This document shows, piece after piece, positions 44,187 through 53,256 of a stretch of DNA of 64,000 bases. The translations under genes and the position numbers were made by a program. Each line of letters begins with the position of its first letter. The stretch's first letter is position 1. Below the pieces are notes generated by a model. That model was given only the letters and a program-made list of their open reading frames with translations. It searched no databases and had not been told where the DNA came from. The stretch is from Rhodospirillum centenum SW (GTDB lineage Bacteria > Pseudomonadota > Alphaproteobacteria > Azospirillales > Azospirillaceae), in assembly GCF_000016185.1 (NCBI RefSeq), contig NC_011420.2, positions 3,511,001 to 3,575,000 on the forward strand, given 5' to 3'.

Positions 44187-46337
44187 TTAGAAGGAGTACT
44201 TGACACTGACCGAGACGAAGTCGCGGTCGCGGATCAGGTTGCGCTGCCCGGCACCGAAGAAGGTCGAGTAGCTGATGTCCGCGGTCCACTTCTCCAGATA
44301 GAGCGCGCGCAGGCCGAAGCTCAGCGCCTTGCGCCCTTCGACGAAGTTACCGATCGGACCCGGCGTCACGCCGTTGACGTCGTGCTGCCAGGAGATGGAG
44401 GGCGACAGGTTCACGCCCGAGAACGCATTCAGGTAGTCGAAGCGCGCCGTCATCCGGTAGCCCCAGGAGAACCGGGTGGCGAAGCCATCCTCCACCGCCG
44501 GACCGGGGGCGGCGCCGCCCGCACCGGACTCCGCGAAGGCCGGGATGTAGGAGCGGTCGGTGCCCGGCCCGTCCAGACGGTACTCGTCCGCCCCCGGGAA
44601 GCCATGGACATAGTTGAAGCCGAACTCGCCCAGCAGCACCCACTGGTCGGCGCCGACCATCGGGCCGAACGCCTTGGTCGCCGTGAACTGGAGCTGAGAG
44701 ATGTCGAAGAACTCGTAGCCCTGGAGCGTGCTGCCGAAGAAACGGCTGGCACTGGTCACGGGGTCGTTCAGGTCGATACCGCCCAGCCGCTGGATCATCG
44801 GGTACTGGTTGAACAGGGCGGCCGCCTGACGCGCACCGGCCAGCGCCCCCGCCTGGGCACCCGCCTGCAGGGCCGCGGCATAGCTGGCGGGGCCGCCCTG
44901 CGACGCGATGGCCGCCTGTACCTGACCCTGCACCGCGCCCGGCAGGCTGGTGAAGGAGGTGCCGACCAGCGACGGCGCGGCCACGGCCAGCACCCGGTTG
45001 ACGGCCGCCTGATACTGCGACTGCGCCGCGGCCTGCCCGGCCGTCTGGCCCGACGCCGCGGCGCCCAGCACGGCCGGGGCGGCGAAGGTGGACTGCAACA
45101 GCTCCACATCGTCCAGCGCCAGCGGCTGGTCCTTGCGGAACGAGTATTCCGCCTGGAAGGAGATGCCGGCGGGCAGGGTCGTGTTCAGGCTCAGGCCGAA
45201 GAGCTGGATGTCCTCCGGATAGACCAGCCGGTAGCCGCTGGCCTCGGAGAAGGGGGCGGCCTGCGGGTTGGCGGCGAAGCGGTAGAAGTCGGACTGCGTG
45301 CCGACGATCGTCTCCAGCACCGGCAGGCGGGAATGGTAGTTGATGTAGTAGGCGCCGAACTCGGTGTTGCCCAGATCCGGCGAGAAGTAACGCGCGGCGA
45401 AGCCGAACTGGCCGCTGTCGCTCGGCTGGTCGTCCTCCAGCCGCGGCACGCGCGAGCCGACGGAGGCCGCCGCGTTCACGACCGAGCGGTCGATGTCCGG
45501 GATCAGCGGGTTGCCGAAGCCCAGCAGCAGGTAACGCGCGCCGGGCGAGCCCGAGTCCGTCGTGCTGAAGAAGCTGTTGGCGGCTTCCGGCTCCGTCTGG
45601 TCCCACTTGAACTGGTAGAAGGCTTCCAGGCTGAAATTGTGGCCGAGGCTCAGGGAGACGTCGGCGATCGGCACCGGCAGGAAGGATTCCTTCAGCTCCG
45701 AGCCCGGGATGCGCAGGGCGGAGACGTCGATCGGGTTGATCGTGTTGATGCCGTTGGCGATGAAGGTGCTCTCGCCCCAGCTCAGCACCTGGTTGCCCAG
45801 GCGGACGTCAAGGCCGGCATCGTCACCCAGGCTGAAATTGCCGTAGACCAGCGCATCCAGCAGCTTGAAGTCGCGCCCGACCCGCTCCACCGCCTCGCCG
45901 TCCAGCGGGAAGCGGCCGGTGCGCGCGAAGTCCGTGCTGTCCTTGTCGGCGTTGACGACATCGTAGAAGTAGGTGGCGCGGACGAAGGCGCCCAGATTCC
46001 GGTAGTTCAGCTTCAGCTCGTGCAGGGCACGGCCGGTCAGCGAGACAAGGCCCTTGTCGTAGTTCAGGTTGCCGTTGTCGCCATTGTGCGAGTTGAAGGT
46101 ACCGCCGTTGACCCGCGCGATGATGCTTTCGTCGCGGTCCTGCACGCGGAACAGCGCGCCCAGGGTCAGGGTCGTGTCGAAGCTGCCGGTCAGCTCGCCG
46201 CGGTTGAACTGCACCGCCTGCGCGCTGCCCGCTGCCAGCAGCGGGGCCAGCAGGGCCGCGGCGCTGGCGCCGGCCAGCATGCGGCGGTTGAGCCTGCGAC
46301 GATGTGGACGGATTTCGGGCGTGATCGTGCGTGCCAT
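44187..46337 (-). CDS. DUF1302 family protein, predicted outer-membrane channel
   Basis: 716 aa. The ATG at 46337 has the best ribosome binding site of the region (gaggaggaaacgcc). Signal peptide to about residue 43 (GSAQA), then the DUF1302 features: FNRGELTGSFDTTLTLGALFRVQDRD, LGNQVLSWGESTFIANGINTINPIDVSALRIPGSELKE, and a beta-strand pattern ending VSVSVKYSF with the C-terminal Phe of outer-membrane barrels. An Ala/Gln/Gly-rich block of about 95 residues (about 416-512) interrupts the family pattern, probably an extended loop. First gene of the DUF1302-DUF1329-YCF48-MMPL set. Confidence 0.88.
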   Translation of the reverse strand: MARTITPEIRPHRRRLNRRMLAGASAAALLAPLLAAGSAQAVQFNRGELTGSFDTTLTLGALFRVQDRDESIIARVNGGTFNSHNGDNGNLNYDKGLVSLTGRALHELKLNYRNLGAFVRATYFYDVVNADKDSTDFARTGRFPLDGEAVERVGRDFKLLDALVYGNFSLGDDAGLDVRLGNQVLSWGESTFIANGINTINPIDVSALRIPGSELKESFLPVPIADVSLSLGHNFSLEAFYQFKWDQTEPEAANSFFSTTDSGSPGARYLLLGFGNPLIPDIDRSVVNAAASVGSRVPRLEDDQPSDSGQFGFAARYFSPDLGNTEFGAYYINYHSRLPVLETIVGTQSDFYRFAANPQAAPFSEASGYRLVYPEDIQLFGLSLNTTLPAGISFQAEYSFRKDQPLALDDVELLQSTFAAPAVLGAAASGQTAGQAAAQSQYQAAVNRVLAVAAPSLVGTSFTSLPGAVQGQVQAAIASQGGPASYAAALQAGAQAGALAGARQAAALFNQYPMIQRLGGIDLNDPVTSASRFFGSTLQGYEFFDISQLQFTATKAFGPMVGADQWVLLGEFGFNYVHGFPGADEYRLDGPGTDRSYIPAFAESGAGGAAPGPAVEDGFATRFSWGYRMTARFDYLNAFSGVNLSPSISWQHDVNGVTPGPIGNFVEGRKALSFGLRALYLEKWTADISYSTFFGAGQRNLIRDRDFVSVSVKYSF

Positions 46338-46710
46338 GGCGTTTCCTCCTCGCTCCACGTTTCTCTTTTTCGCCCGCGTTTGTTGGGGGCGCCGGAACGG
46401 AGGCAGCCCGATTTGCGGGAATTTCAAGGCTGTAGCAGTAAAGGCTGGCGTGCGCCTGCGTCAAGGTCTCTATGCCCGGAATGCAGGGCTCCGGCCCCGC
46501 CGGACAGGGTTCCGGAGCGTCCTTGAAAAGTCTGTCCGCACTGTGGATGTCAGCCGGCTGCCCCGTAAGTGCTTGATTCAAGGCTCCGTTGCATAAAGGG
46601 ACCGGCCCGGCCGGAAGCCCGGCCCGGCGCTCCGCCGGCAACCGGGCCAGAACTGGGGCCGAGTCGGGGCGAGACCGCGGGGCGGGCGCGGCCCCGTCGG
46701 CTGCAGGGGG
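46338..46710. other. 373-bp promoter region upstream of the DUF1302 gene
   Basis: No gene. On the minus strand TTGACG (46464-46459) and TTACTG (46441-46436) are 17 bp apart, a moderate sigma-70-like promoter about 100 bp before the DUF1302 start. The rest, up to the stop of the GGDEF/EAL gene, is GC-rich without clear structure. Confidence 0.4.
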
Positions 46711-49533
46711 TCAGCTCGCGGCCTGGTTGCGCGCCGGCCGCAGGCAGCGGGCTTCCAGTTCGGCCGCCGGAACCGGAAAGCCGATGAGGAAGCCCTGTGC
46801 CTCGTGGCAGCGGTGCCGGCGCAGGAAATCGAGCTGCTCCTGCGTCTCGATCCCCTCTGCCACCACGGTCAGGCCGAGCTGCCGGCCCATGGCGATGATG
46901 GTGGCGGCGATGGCCCCGGTATCGGCGTTGCTGGGCGCCTCGCTGACGAAGGAGCGGTCCACCTTCAACGTCGTGATCGGCAGCCGGCGGAGATAGGAGA
47001 GCGAGGAGTAGCCGGTGCCGAAATCGTCCACGGCGATGCGGATGCCGCGGCCGCGCAGTTCCGCCAGCCCGTCGGCGATGAAGGCCATGTTGGACATCAT
47101 GGCCGTCTCTGTGATCTCCAGCTCCAGCAGATCGGGCCGCACGCCGTACTCGTCCAGCAGGGACTGGATGCGGTCGGCGAAGTGGCTGGAGGTGATCTGG
47201 CGGACGGAGACGTTGACGGCGACCGGCAGCGGCTCCAGCCCGGCGCGCTCCCAGCGATTGATCTGCTCCAGCGCGGCGCGCAGCACCCAGTCGCCGATGG
47301 CCAGGATCATGCCCGTCTCCTCCGCCACCGGGATGAAGGTGGAGGGCGGGATCATGCCCATCTCCGGATGGCGCCAGCGCAGCAGCGCCTCCACGCCCAC
47401 CGTCTGCATCGTCTCCAGGCTGGCCTTGGGCTGGTAGTGAAGCTCGAACTGCCCCTGGTCGATCGCCTCGCGCAGGGCGTGCTCCAGCGACAGCCGGGCC
47501 ACGGCCGCCTCGTTCATCTCCGGCGTGAAGAAGCGGTAGCCGTTGCCGCCGGCCGACTTCGCCGTGTGCATGGCGGTGTCCGCATCGCGCAGCAGGGCGC
47601 CGATGTCGGTGGCGTCGCCGGGGAAGAGCGTGATGCCGATGGAACAGGTGATGAAAAGCTGCTGTCCGTCCAGGCCGAAGGGCTGGGACAGGCCGGCCAG
47701 CACCGTCTCGGCCACGCGGGCGGCCATCTGCGGTTCCGTCAGATCCTCCGCGATGATCAGGAACTCGTCCGCGCCCAGCCGGCCGATGGTATCGGCCGGG
47801 CGGACGGAGCTGGCCAGCCGCTGCGAGATGGCGCGCAGCAGCTTGTCGCCGACCTGGTGGCCCAGGCTGTCATTGACCAGCTTGAAGCGGTCCAGGTCCA
47901 GCAGCAGCACCGCGACCGAGTTGCCCTTGCGTTCGGCCTGGTCGGCGGCATGCTGGAGCCTGTCCTGCAACAGGGTGCGGTTCGGCAGCCCGGTCAGCGG
48001 GTCATGGGTGCTGACATACATGAGCTGCTCTTCGAACCGCTTGCGGTCCGTGACGTCCGTCATGGTTCCGGTGATCCGCACGGGGCGGCCCCGGTCGTCC
48101 CGGATCGCCTGTCCGCGCGCCTCGATCCAGATCAGGGAGCCGTCGCGGTGACGCAGCCGGTAGAAGGCGTGGTAGTCGCCGGATTTCCCGGCCAGATAGC
48201 GTTCGATCTGCGCCAGTGCGGCTGGCCGGTCGTCGGGATGCAGGATCTCGCGGAACAGCAGGTCGGCCTGACCCGGCGGGCTGCCCTCGTAGCCCAGCAT
48301 CTCGATGAACTCCGGGCTCCACCAGAAGATGCCGTTGGCGTAGTCCACGTCGAACACGCCCGATCGGGTGGCGCGCACGGCCAGCTTCAGCCGCTCCTCG
48401 CTGTCGCGCAGGGCCTGCTCCGCCTGCTTGCGGCGGGTGATGTCCTGCACCACGCAGATGGCCGTGCGGCGGTCGCCCAGCCGCATCTGGCTGACGCCGA
48501 AGGCCATGCTGAAGGTCACGTTCCGGCCGGTCCGGCCCTGGATCTCCGACCAGGTTTCGCGCCGCCGCCCGTCGCCGCTCTGGCGCAGGCAGGCCATCAG
48601 CGCCATCGCCACGCGGGTCCAGTCTCCCTCGTCGATCAGGGTGACGAAGGGTTTGCCCACGACATCGGCGGCGGCATGGCCGAACAGCTCCAGCGCCGCC
48701 CGGTTCATCGTCTCGATCCGCAGATCCTCGTCCAGCGTGATGATGCCGTCGGCGACGTTGTCCATGATGCCGGACAGCCGCGTCTCGCGCTCGCGCAGGG
48801 CGGCCTCCGCCCGCCGGCGTTCGACCAGCGAGCGGTCGAACTGGGTCAGCAGGTCGTTGGTGATGCGTGCCAGCAGGCCCAGCTCGTCGTCGGCATGGTG
48901 CGACGGCACCGTCAGCGGCCGGCCGGCCGGCTGGGCCGGATCGACCTCTGCGATGGCGCCCGCCAGCCGCAGGAAGGGCTTGGTGATGCTGAGATAGAGC
49001 ATCACCGCCAGCGCCGTCGCCAGCCCCAGCATCCACAGCGCGCTGGTCGCCAGCACCAGCTCCGCCCGGCGGAAGAAGTCGGCGGCGATGACGTAGCGGT
49101 CGATGCTGACCCGCAGCTCGCCCACCCGCAGCTCCTCCGCCCGGCGGACGATCAGGGGGATGGCGAAGGACTTCTCGTGCGGCAGCAGCAGTTCCGCCAG
49201 CCACTTCAGCCGCCCCTCGGTCGGCAGCCGCTCCTTCGAGGCCAGGACGTTGCCCAGATCCTCATAGATCGCCGCGCGGTAGACCGGCCGGTAGGCGAAC
49301 AGCCCGGTGATGACCCGTTCCGCCAGCGCCTGATCGAAGGAATAGGCGGCCTCGGCCGCCGGCTCCTCCAGCGTGGACAGGACCTGCTTCACGAGCTGGT
49401 CCGTCTGCTTCTCCATGTCCAGCAGGTCCAGGGCGATCTGGACCGAACTGAGGAACAGGCCCAGCACCAGGGTGAAGACCAGGGTATTGCGGGCCTGCTT
49501 GTAGGACAGCCGCTTGCGCAACGGGATCTTCAT
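46711..49533 (-). CDS. membrane PAS-GGDEF-EAL protein, likely cyclic-di-GMP phosphodiesterase
   Basis: 940 aa. Two helices (about 16-38 and 168-192) frame a periplasmic sensor domain; a HAMP-like linker (about 195-250), two PAS domains (about 255-370 and 385-505), GGDEF and EAL domains follow. The GGDEF site reads LGADEF (Ala for the second Gly), which may abolish cyclase activity. The EAL site is complete: VEALLRWRHPEMG, NVSVRQ, LELEITETAMM, VDDFGTGYSSLSYLRRLPITTLKVDRSF and AEGIETQEQLDFL. Phosphodiesterase activity, possibly GTP-modulated, is the likely role. The start is uncertain: ATG 49533 lacks a purine-rich site, GTG 49650 is the alternative. Confidence 0.9.
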   Translation of the reverse strand: MKIPLRKRLSYKQARNTLVFTLVLGLFLSSVQIALDLLDMEKQTDQLVKQVLSTLEEPAAEAAYSFDQALAERVITGLFAYRPVYRAAIYEDLGNVLASKERLPTEGRLKWLAELLLPHEKSFAIPLIVRRAEELRVGELRVSIDRYVIAADFFRRAELVLATSALWMLGLATALAVMLYLSITKPFLRLAGAIAEVDPAQPAGRPLTVPSHHADDELGLLARITNDLLTQFDRSLVERRRAEAALRERETRLSGIMDNVADGIITLDEDLRIETMNRAALELFGHAAADVVGKPFVTLIDEGDWTRVAMALMACLRQSGDGRRRETWSEIQGRTGRNVTFSMAFGVSQMRLGDRRTAICVVQDITRRKQAEQALRDSEERLKLAVRATRSGVFDVDYANGIFWWSPEFIEMLGYEGSPPGQADLLFREILHPDDRPAALAQIERYLAGKSGDYHAFYRLRHRDGSLIWIEARGQAIRDDRGRPVRITGTMTDVTDRKRFEEQLMYVSTHDPLTGLPNRTLLQDRLQHAADQAERKGNSVAVLLLDLDRFKLVNDSLGHQVGDKLLRAISQRLASSVRPADTIGRLGADEFLIIAEDLTEPQMAARVAETVLAGLSQPFGLDGQQLFITCSIGITLFPGDATDIGALLRDADTAMHTAKSAGGNGYRFFTPEMNEAAVARLSLEHALREAIDQGQFELHYQPKASLETMQTVGVEALLRWRHPEMGMIPPSTFIPVAEETGMILAIGDWVLRAALEQINRWERAGLEPLPVAVNVSVRQITSSHFADRIQSLLDEYGVRPDLLELEITETAMMSNMAFIADGLAELRGRGIRIAVDDFGTGYSSLSYLRRLPITTLKVDRSFVSEAPSNADTGAIAATIIAMGRQLGLTVVAEGIETQEQLDFLRRHRCHEAQGFLIGFPVPAAELEARCLRPARNQAAS

Positions 49534-49839
49534 CAGGGGGGGAGCCGGATGCAGTTCCCCTGCAACCGGGCCGGCGGGTTCCTCCCCCGGCGTCGGCGGA
49601 AGACCGCCGTCCTGCGTTTGCGCAGGAAAAGAAGCGTCCGATGCCCGCACCGTGCTGTGACCCGTCCCCCGTGTGCGTCCTTGAGACTAGACTGCCATCT
49701 CCGGTTTGGACATGACAATCGTGTTAACCGGTTCGGAGGGCACAGGGCGACGTGCCGGCGCAGGGGCCCCGCGCAGGTAACCGTCGCGCACCGCGCGGTC
49801 GTTTGCTAGGAGAGCGGAAGAGCTGAGCGGAGGAGTGGT
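49534..49839. other. 306-bp divergent region between GGDEF/EAL and ycjX
   Basis: No gene. An AT-richer centre (49690-49735) contains a dyad CCGGTT (49701-49706) / AACCGG (49726-49731) with a 19-bp spacer, and the palindrome AACCGGTT. It may hold promoters for both sides. Confidence 0.35.
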
Positions 49840-51255
49840 TTGGCACGAGGCATCCTGGGCGAGATCGAGGGAGCGGGCCAGCGCGCGGCGGACGGGCTGG
49901 CGCAGGTCTTCGCGCGCCTGTCCGGCGGCGATCTGCGGCTGGGCGTGACCGGCCTGCGCCGGTCGGGCAAGACCGTCTTCGTCACCTCCCTGCTCCACAA
50001 CCTGCTGACGGCCGGGCGGCTGCCCTTCCTGGACGTGATGTCCCAGGGCCGCTTCATCGCCTCGCGCCTCCAGCCGCAGCCCGACCCCGCCGTGCCCCGA
50101 TTCGATTTCGAGGGCCGGCTGACCGAGCTGACGGCGGAGATCCCGCGCTGGCCGGAGAACACCAAGGCCGTCAGCGAGATCCGCGTCGCCCTGCGGTTCC
50201 GTCCGGTCGGGCTGATGCGCCGCAACCTGGGCGGCATCGCCACGCTGAACCTGGACATCGTGGACTATCCCGGCGAATGGCTGCTGGACCTGCCGATGCT
50301 GGGCCAGGGCTTCGCCGAATGGTCGCGGCAGACGCTGGACCTGTCGCTGCGGCCCCCCCGCGACGAACTGTCCCGGCGCTGGCGGGAGTATCTGCGCGGC
50401 GTCGATGCCACGGCCGACGCGGACGAGGCCGTGGCCCGCCGGCTGGCCGCCCTCTACACCGACTATCTCAAGGCCTGCCGGGCCAGCAGCGTCGGGCTCA
50501 GCCTCGTGCAGCCCGGCCGCTTCGTCGAGCCGGGGGAGATGGAGGGGGCCCCGGTGCTGACCTTCTGCCCCCTGCCGCCGCAGGAGGCCGCGCCGGCGGA
50601 CTCCCTCTACGCCCTGATGGCGGAACGCTTCGAGGGCTACAAGGAGAAGGTCGTCCGCCGCTTCTTCCGCGACCATTTCGGGCGTCTGGACCGGCAGATC
50701 GTGCTGGTGGACGTGCTCTCGGCGCTCAACGCCGGGGCGCCGGGGCTGGAGGATCTGCACCAGTCGCTCGCGGCGACGCTGGAGAGCTTCCGCCATGGCC
50801 GCACCGGCTGGCTGAACTGGCTGGGCGGCTCGCGCATCGAGCGCGTCCTGTTCGCCGCCACCAAGGCCGACCATGTCGCCGCCAGCCAGCACGGCAACCT
50901 GCGCTCGCTGCTGGAGAGTTTCCTGGCAGGCTCGCTGAACTCCGTGCGCTATACAGGCGCCGCGGTGGACACCATGGCCATCGCCTCGGTGAAATGTACC
51001 GAGACCGTGCTGACCGAGTACCGTGGACGGCCGCTCGCCTGCGTGCAGGGCGTGCCGGCCGGCCGCACCGAACAGGCGGTGATCTTCCCCGGGGAGATCC
51101 CGGCCAGCCATCACGATGTCGGGCCGACGGGGGAGGGGCGCTTCAACTTCCTACCCTTCCTGCCGCCGCAGGGGCTGGGCCGCGACGGCCGCGGCCTGCC
51201 CAACATCCGGATCGATCAGGCACTCCAGTTCCTCGTGGGGGATCGCCTCGCATGA
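49840..51255 (+). CDS. ycjX: YcjX-like P-loop protein (DUF463)
   Basis: 471 aa. P-loop GLRRSGKT (38-45) in the family context RLGVTGLRRSGKTVFVTSLLHNLL, DYPGEWLLDLPML (G3-like) and ATKADHV (G4-like NKxD variant TKAD). In E. coli YcjX and YcjF are part of the phage-shock (Psp) regulon and respond to envelope stress. TTG start at 49840 behind GCGGAGGAG. The stop overlaps the start of ycjF by 4 bp. Confidence 0.9.
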   Translation: MARGILGEIEGAGQRAADGLAQVFARLSGGDLRLGVTGLRRSGKTVFVTSLLHNLLTAGRLPFLDVMSQGRFIASRLQPQPDPAVPRFDFEGRLTELTAEIPRWPENTKAVSEIRVALRFRPVGLMRRNLGGIATLNLDIVDYPGEWLLDLPMLGQGFAEWSRQTLDLSLRPPRDELSRRWREYLRGVDATADADEAVARRLAALYTDYLKACRASSVGLSLVQPGRFVEPGEMEGAPVLTFCPLPPQEAAPADSLYALMAERFEGYKEKVVRRFFRDHFGRLDRQIVLVDVLSALNAGAPGLEDLHQSLAATLESFRHGRTGWLNWLGGSRIERVLFAATKADHVAASQHGNLRSLLESFLAGSLNSVRYTGAAVDTMAIASVKCTETVLTEYRGRPLACVQGVPAGRTEQAVIFPGEIPASHHDVGPTGEGRFNFLPFLPPQGLGRDGRGLPNIRIDQALQFLVGDRLA

Positions 51256-52253
51256 CTTTGCGGACAGACGAGACAACGCGGACGCCCTGGGTTCCGCCCA
51301 TGGAGTTCGACCCCGCGCGGGCGATGCCGGCGCCGCTCGACCAGCGCGACGCGCCGACCCCCCTGGCCGGAGAGCTGCTGCCACCGCCGACGCCGAACCC
51401 GCGGCGGTTCGCCGCCCGCGCCCTGGTCTTCTCGCTGGCCGGCCTGGTCGTCGCCGCCATCGGCATCGACACGGCGGATCTGGTGATCCGCGCCTTCGCC
51501 GTCTCGCCCTGGATGGGCGGGGTGCTCTGCGGGCTGGTCGCGGTGGCGGCCGGGGCGCTGGGCATGATGGCCGGCCGCGAATGGCGGGCCTTCTCCCGGC
51601 TTGCCAAGGTGGACGGGCTGCGCCAGCGGGCGGCGGCGCTGCGCGCCAAGGCCGGCCATGGCAAGGCGCAGCCGGTGGCGCGGCAGGTGCTCGCCCTCTA
51701 TGTCGGCCGGCCGGAACTGGAGCGCGCGCGCGAGGCCTACCGCACCGCCGTCACCGACGCCCATGACGACCGCGAGGTGCTGGACCTTGCCGAGCGCACG
51801 CTGCTGACGCCGATCGACCAGACCGCCTACCGGCTGGTGGTGCGCGCCTCGCGCGACGTGGCGCTGGGCACGGCACTCAGCCCGGCCGCCCTGCTCGACG
51901 CCGCCCTGGTGATCTGGCGCAACGCGAGGCTGGTGCGCGAGGTCGCCAGCCTCTACGGCGCCCGGCCCGGCCTGTTCGGCTCCGCCCGGCTGCTGCGCCG
52001 GATGGCGGAGAACATCGCCATCGCCGGCGTGGCCGAGTCCGGCGACAGCATCGCCGTGGACGCGCTGGGCGGCACCGTGGCGGCGGCCCTGTCCGCCCGC
52101 ATCGGCCAGGGCGTCATCAACGGCCTGCTGACGGCGCGCATCGGCCTCACGGCCATGCATCTCTGCCGGCCGCTGCCCTTCGCCCCGGAGCGGCGGCCCC
52201 GTCTGGCTGAAATCCGCAAGGAGCTGCTGCGCCTGCCTAAGGAAGTGCTGTAG
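51252..52253 (+). CDS. ycjF: YcjF-like membrane protein (DUF697/TIGR01620)
   Basis: 333 aa. Pro-rich N-terminal tail, two membrane helices (about 55-75 and 85-108), a helical cytosolic part and the DUF697 domain (VALGTALSPAALLDAALVIWRNARLVREVASLYGARPGLFGSARLLRRM ... GGTVAAALSARIGQGVINGLLTARIGLTAMHLCRPLPF). Partner of YcjX; the ATGA overlap shows co-translation. Psp-type envelope stress role by family. No other psp genes are in the window. Confidence 0.9.
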   Translation: MTLRTDETTRTPWVPPMEFDPARAMPAPLDQRDAPTPLAGELLPPPTPNPRRFAARALVFSLAGLVVAAIGIDTADLVIRAFAVSPWMGGVLCGLVAVAAGALGMMAGREWRAFSRLAKVDGLRQRAAALRAKAGHGKAQPVARQVLALYVGRPELERAREAYRTAVTDAHDDREVLDLAERTLLTPIDQTAYRLVVRASRDVALGTALSPAALLDAALVIWRNARLVREVASLYGARPGLFGSARLLRRMAENIAIAGVAESGDSIAVDALGGTVAAALSARIGQGVINGLLTARIGLTAMHLCRPLPFAPERRPRLAEIRKELLRLPKEVL

Positions 52254-52306
52254 CCTCGGTGGTCGGGATGGCGCCCGGCGGTGGCGGGCGCATGAGGGGA
52301 GAGGCC

Positions 52307-53230
52307 ATGCGCATCCTGTTCCTCGGCGCCGGAGCGACCGGCGGCTATTTCGGCGGACGCCTGATGGAGGCGGGGGCCGACGTCACCTTCCTGGTCCGGC
52401 CCCGGCGGCAGGCCCAGCTCCGCGAGAACGGGCTGGTGGTGGAGAGCCCCGCCGGCAACATCCGCCTGCCGGCGCAGACCATCACGAAGGCCCGGCCCGG
52501 CTACGACCTCGTGGTGCTGACCTCCAAGGCCTACGACCTGGACGGCGCCATCGAGGCGATCCGGCCCGCGCTGGAGCCGCGGACGCTGGTGATGCCGCTG
52601 CTCAACGGTCTGAACCACATCGACCTGCTGGACGCCGCCTTCGGCCGGGAGCGGGTGCTGGGCGGCATGTGCCACATCCCGATCACGCTGGAGCCGGACG
52701 GCACCATCCGCCATCTCTCGCCGGTCCACCGGCTGGCCTTCGGTGCCCGCTCGCCCGGGCAGGACGCCATGGTCGGGCGGCTGGCCGAGGCCTTCCGCCC
52801 GACCCCGGTGGAGTGGCGGCGCAGCGACGCCATCATGCAGGACCTGTGGGAGAAGTTCGTCTTCCTGGCGACGCTGGCGGCGGCGACCTGCCTGATGCGT
52901 GCCCCGGTCCGTGCCATCGTCTCCCAGCCCGGCGGGGAAGGCTTTCTGCGCGCCCTGTTCGCGGAGGCGCAGGCCACCGCCCTGGCGGAGGGGTATCCGC
53001 CCTCGCCCGCCTCGGTGACGGACAGCCTGGACCAGCTCACCGACAAGGAGAGCGCCCTGACCGCCTCCATGATGCGCGACGTGGTCCGCGGCCACCGGGT
53101 GGAGGGGGAGCACATCATCGGCGACATGGTCCGTCGCGGCGAGCGCCACGGCCTCTCCATGCCGCTGATGTCGCTGGCGCTGCTGCATCTGCGCGCCTAC
53201 GAGTCCGAGCGGCTCCGCCGGGCCGGCTGA
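52307..53230 (+). CDS. ketopantoate reductase family protein (PanE/ApbA)
   Basis: 307 aa. Rossmann motif ILFLGAGATGGYFGGRL, LTSKAYDLDGAI, LMPLLNGLNHIDLL and the C-terminal helical domain with KFVFLATLAAATCLMRAPV (conserved Lys) and DKESALTASMMRDVVRGHRVEGEHIIGDMVRRG. These are the features of 2-dehydropantoate 2-reductase, which makes pantoate for coenzyme A. PanE paralogues with other 2-oxoacid substrates are common, so the specific role is not certain. ATG 52307 with AGGGGAGAGG ribosome binding site. Confidence 0.88.
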   Translation: MRILFLGAGATGGYFGGRLMEAGADVTFLVRPRRQAQLRENGLVVESPAGNIRLPAQTITKARPGYDLVVLTSKAYDLDGAIEAIRPALEPRTLVMPLLNGLNHIDLLDAAFGRERVLGGMCHIPITLEPDGTIRHLSPVHRLAFGARSPGQDAMVGRLAEAFRPTPVEWRRSDAIMQDLWEKFVFLATLAAATCLMRAPVRAIVSQPGGEGFLRALFAEAQATALAEGYPPSPASVTDSLDQLTDKESALTASMMRDVVRGHRVEGEHIIGDMVRRGERHGLSMPLMSLALLHLRAYESERLRRAG

Positions 53231-53256
53231 GGGGGCGCCGGAGAAGGGGCGGGGCG

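Noticed and set aside
46804-49809. A 1001-codon open frame on the plus strand antisense to the GGDEF/EAL gene
   Set aside because: Composition is Gln/Arg/His/Gly-rich with no domain; it is the mirror of a GC-rich coding strand. The opposite strand has clear PAS, GGDEF and EAL motifs.
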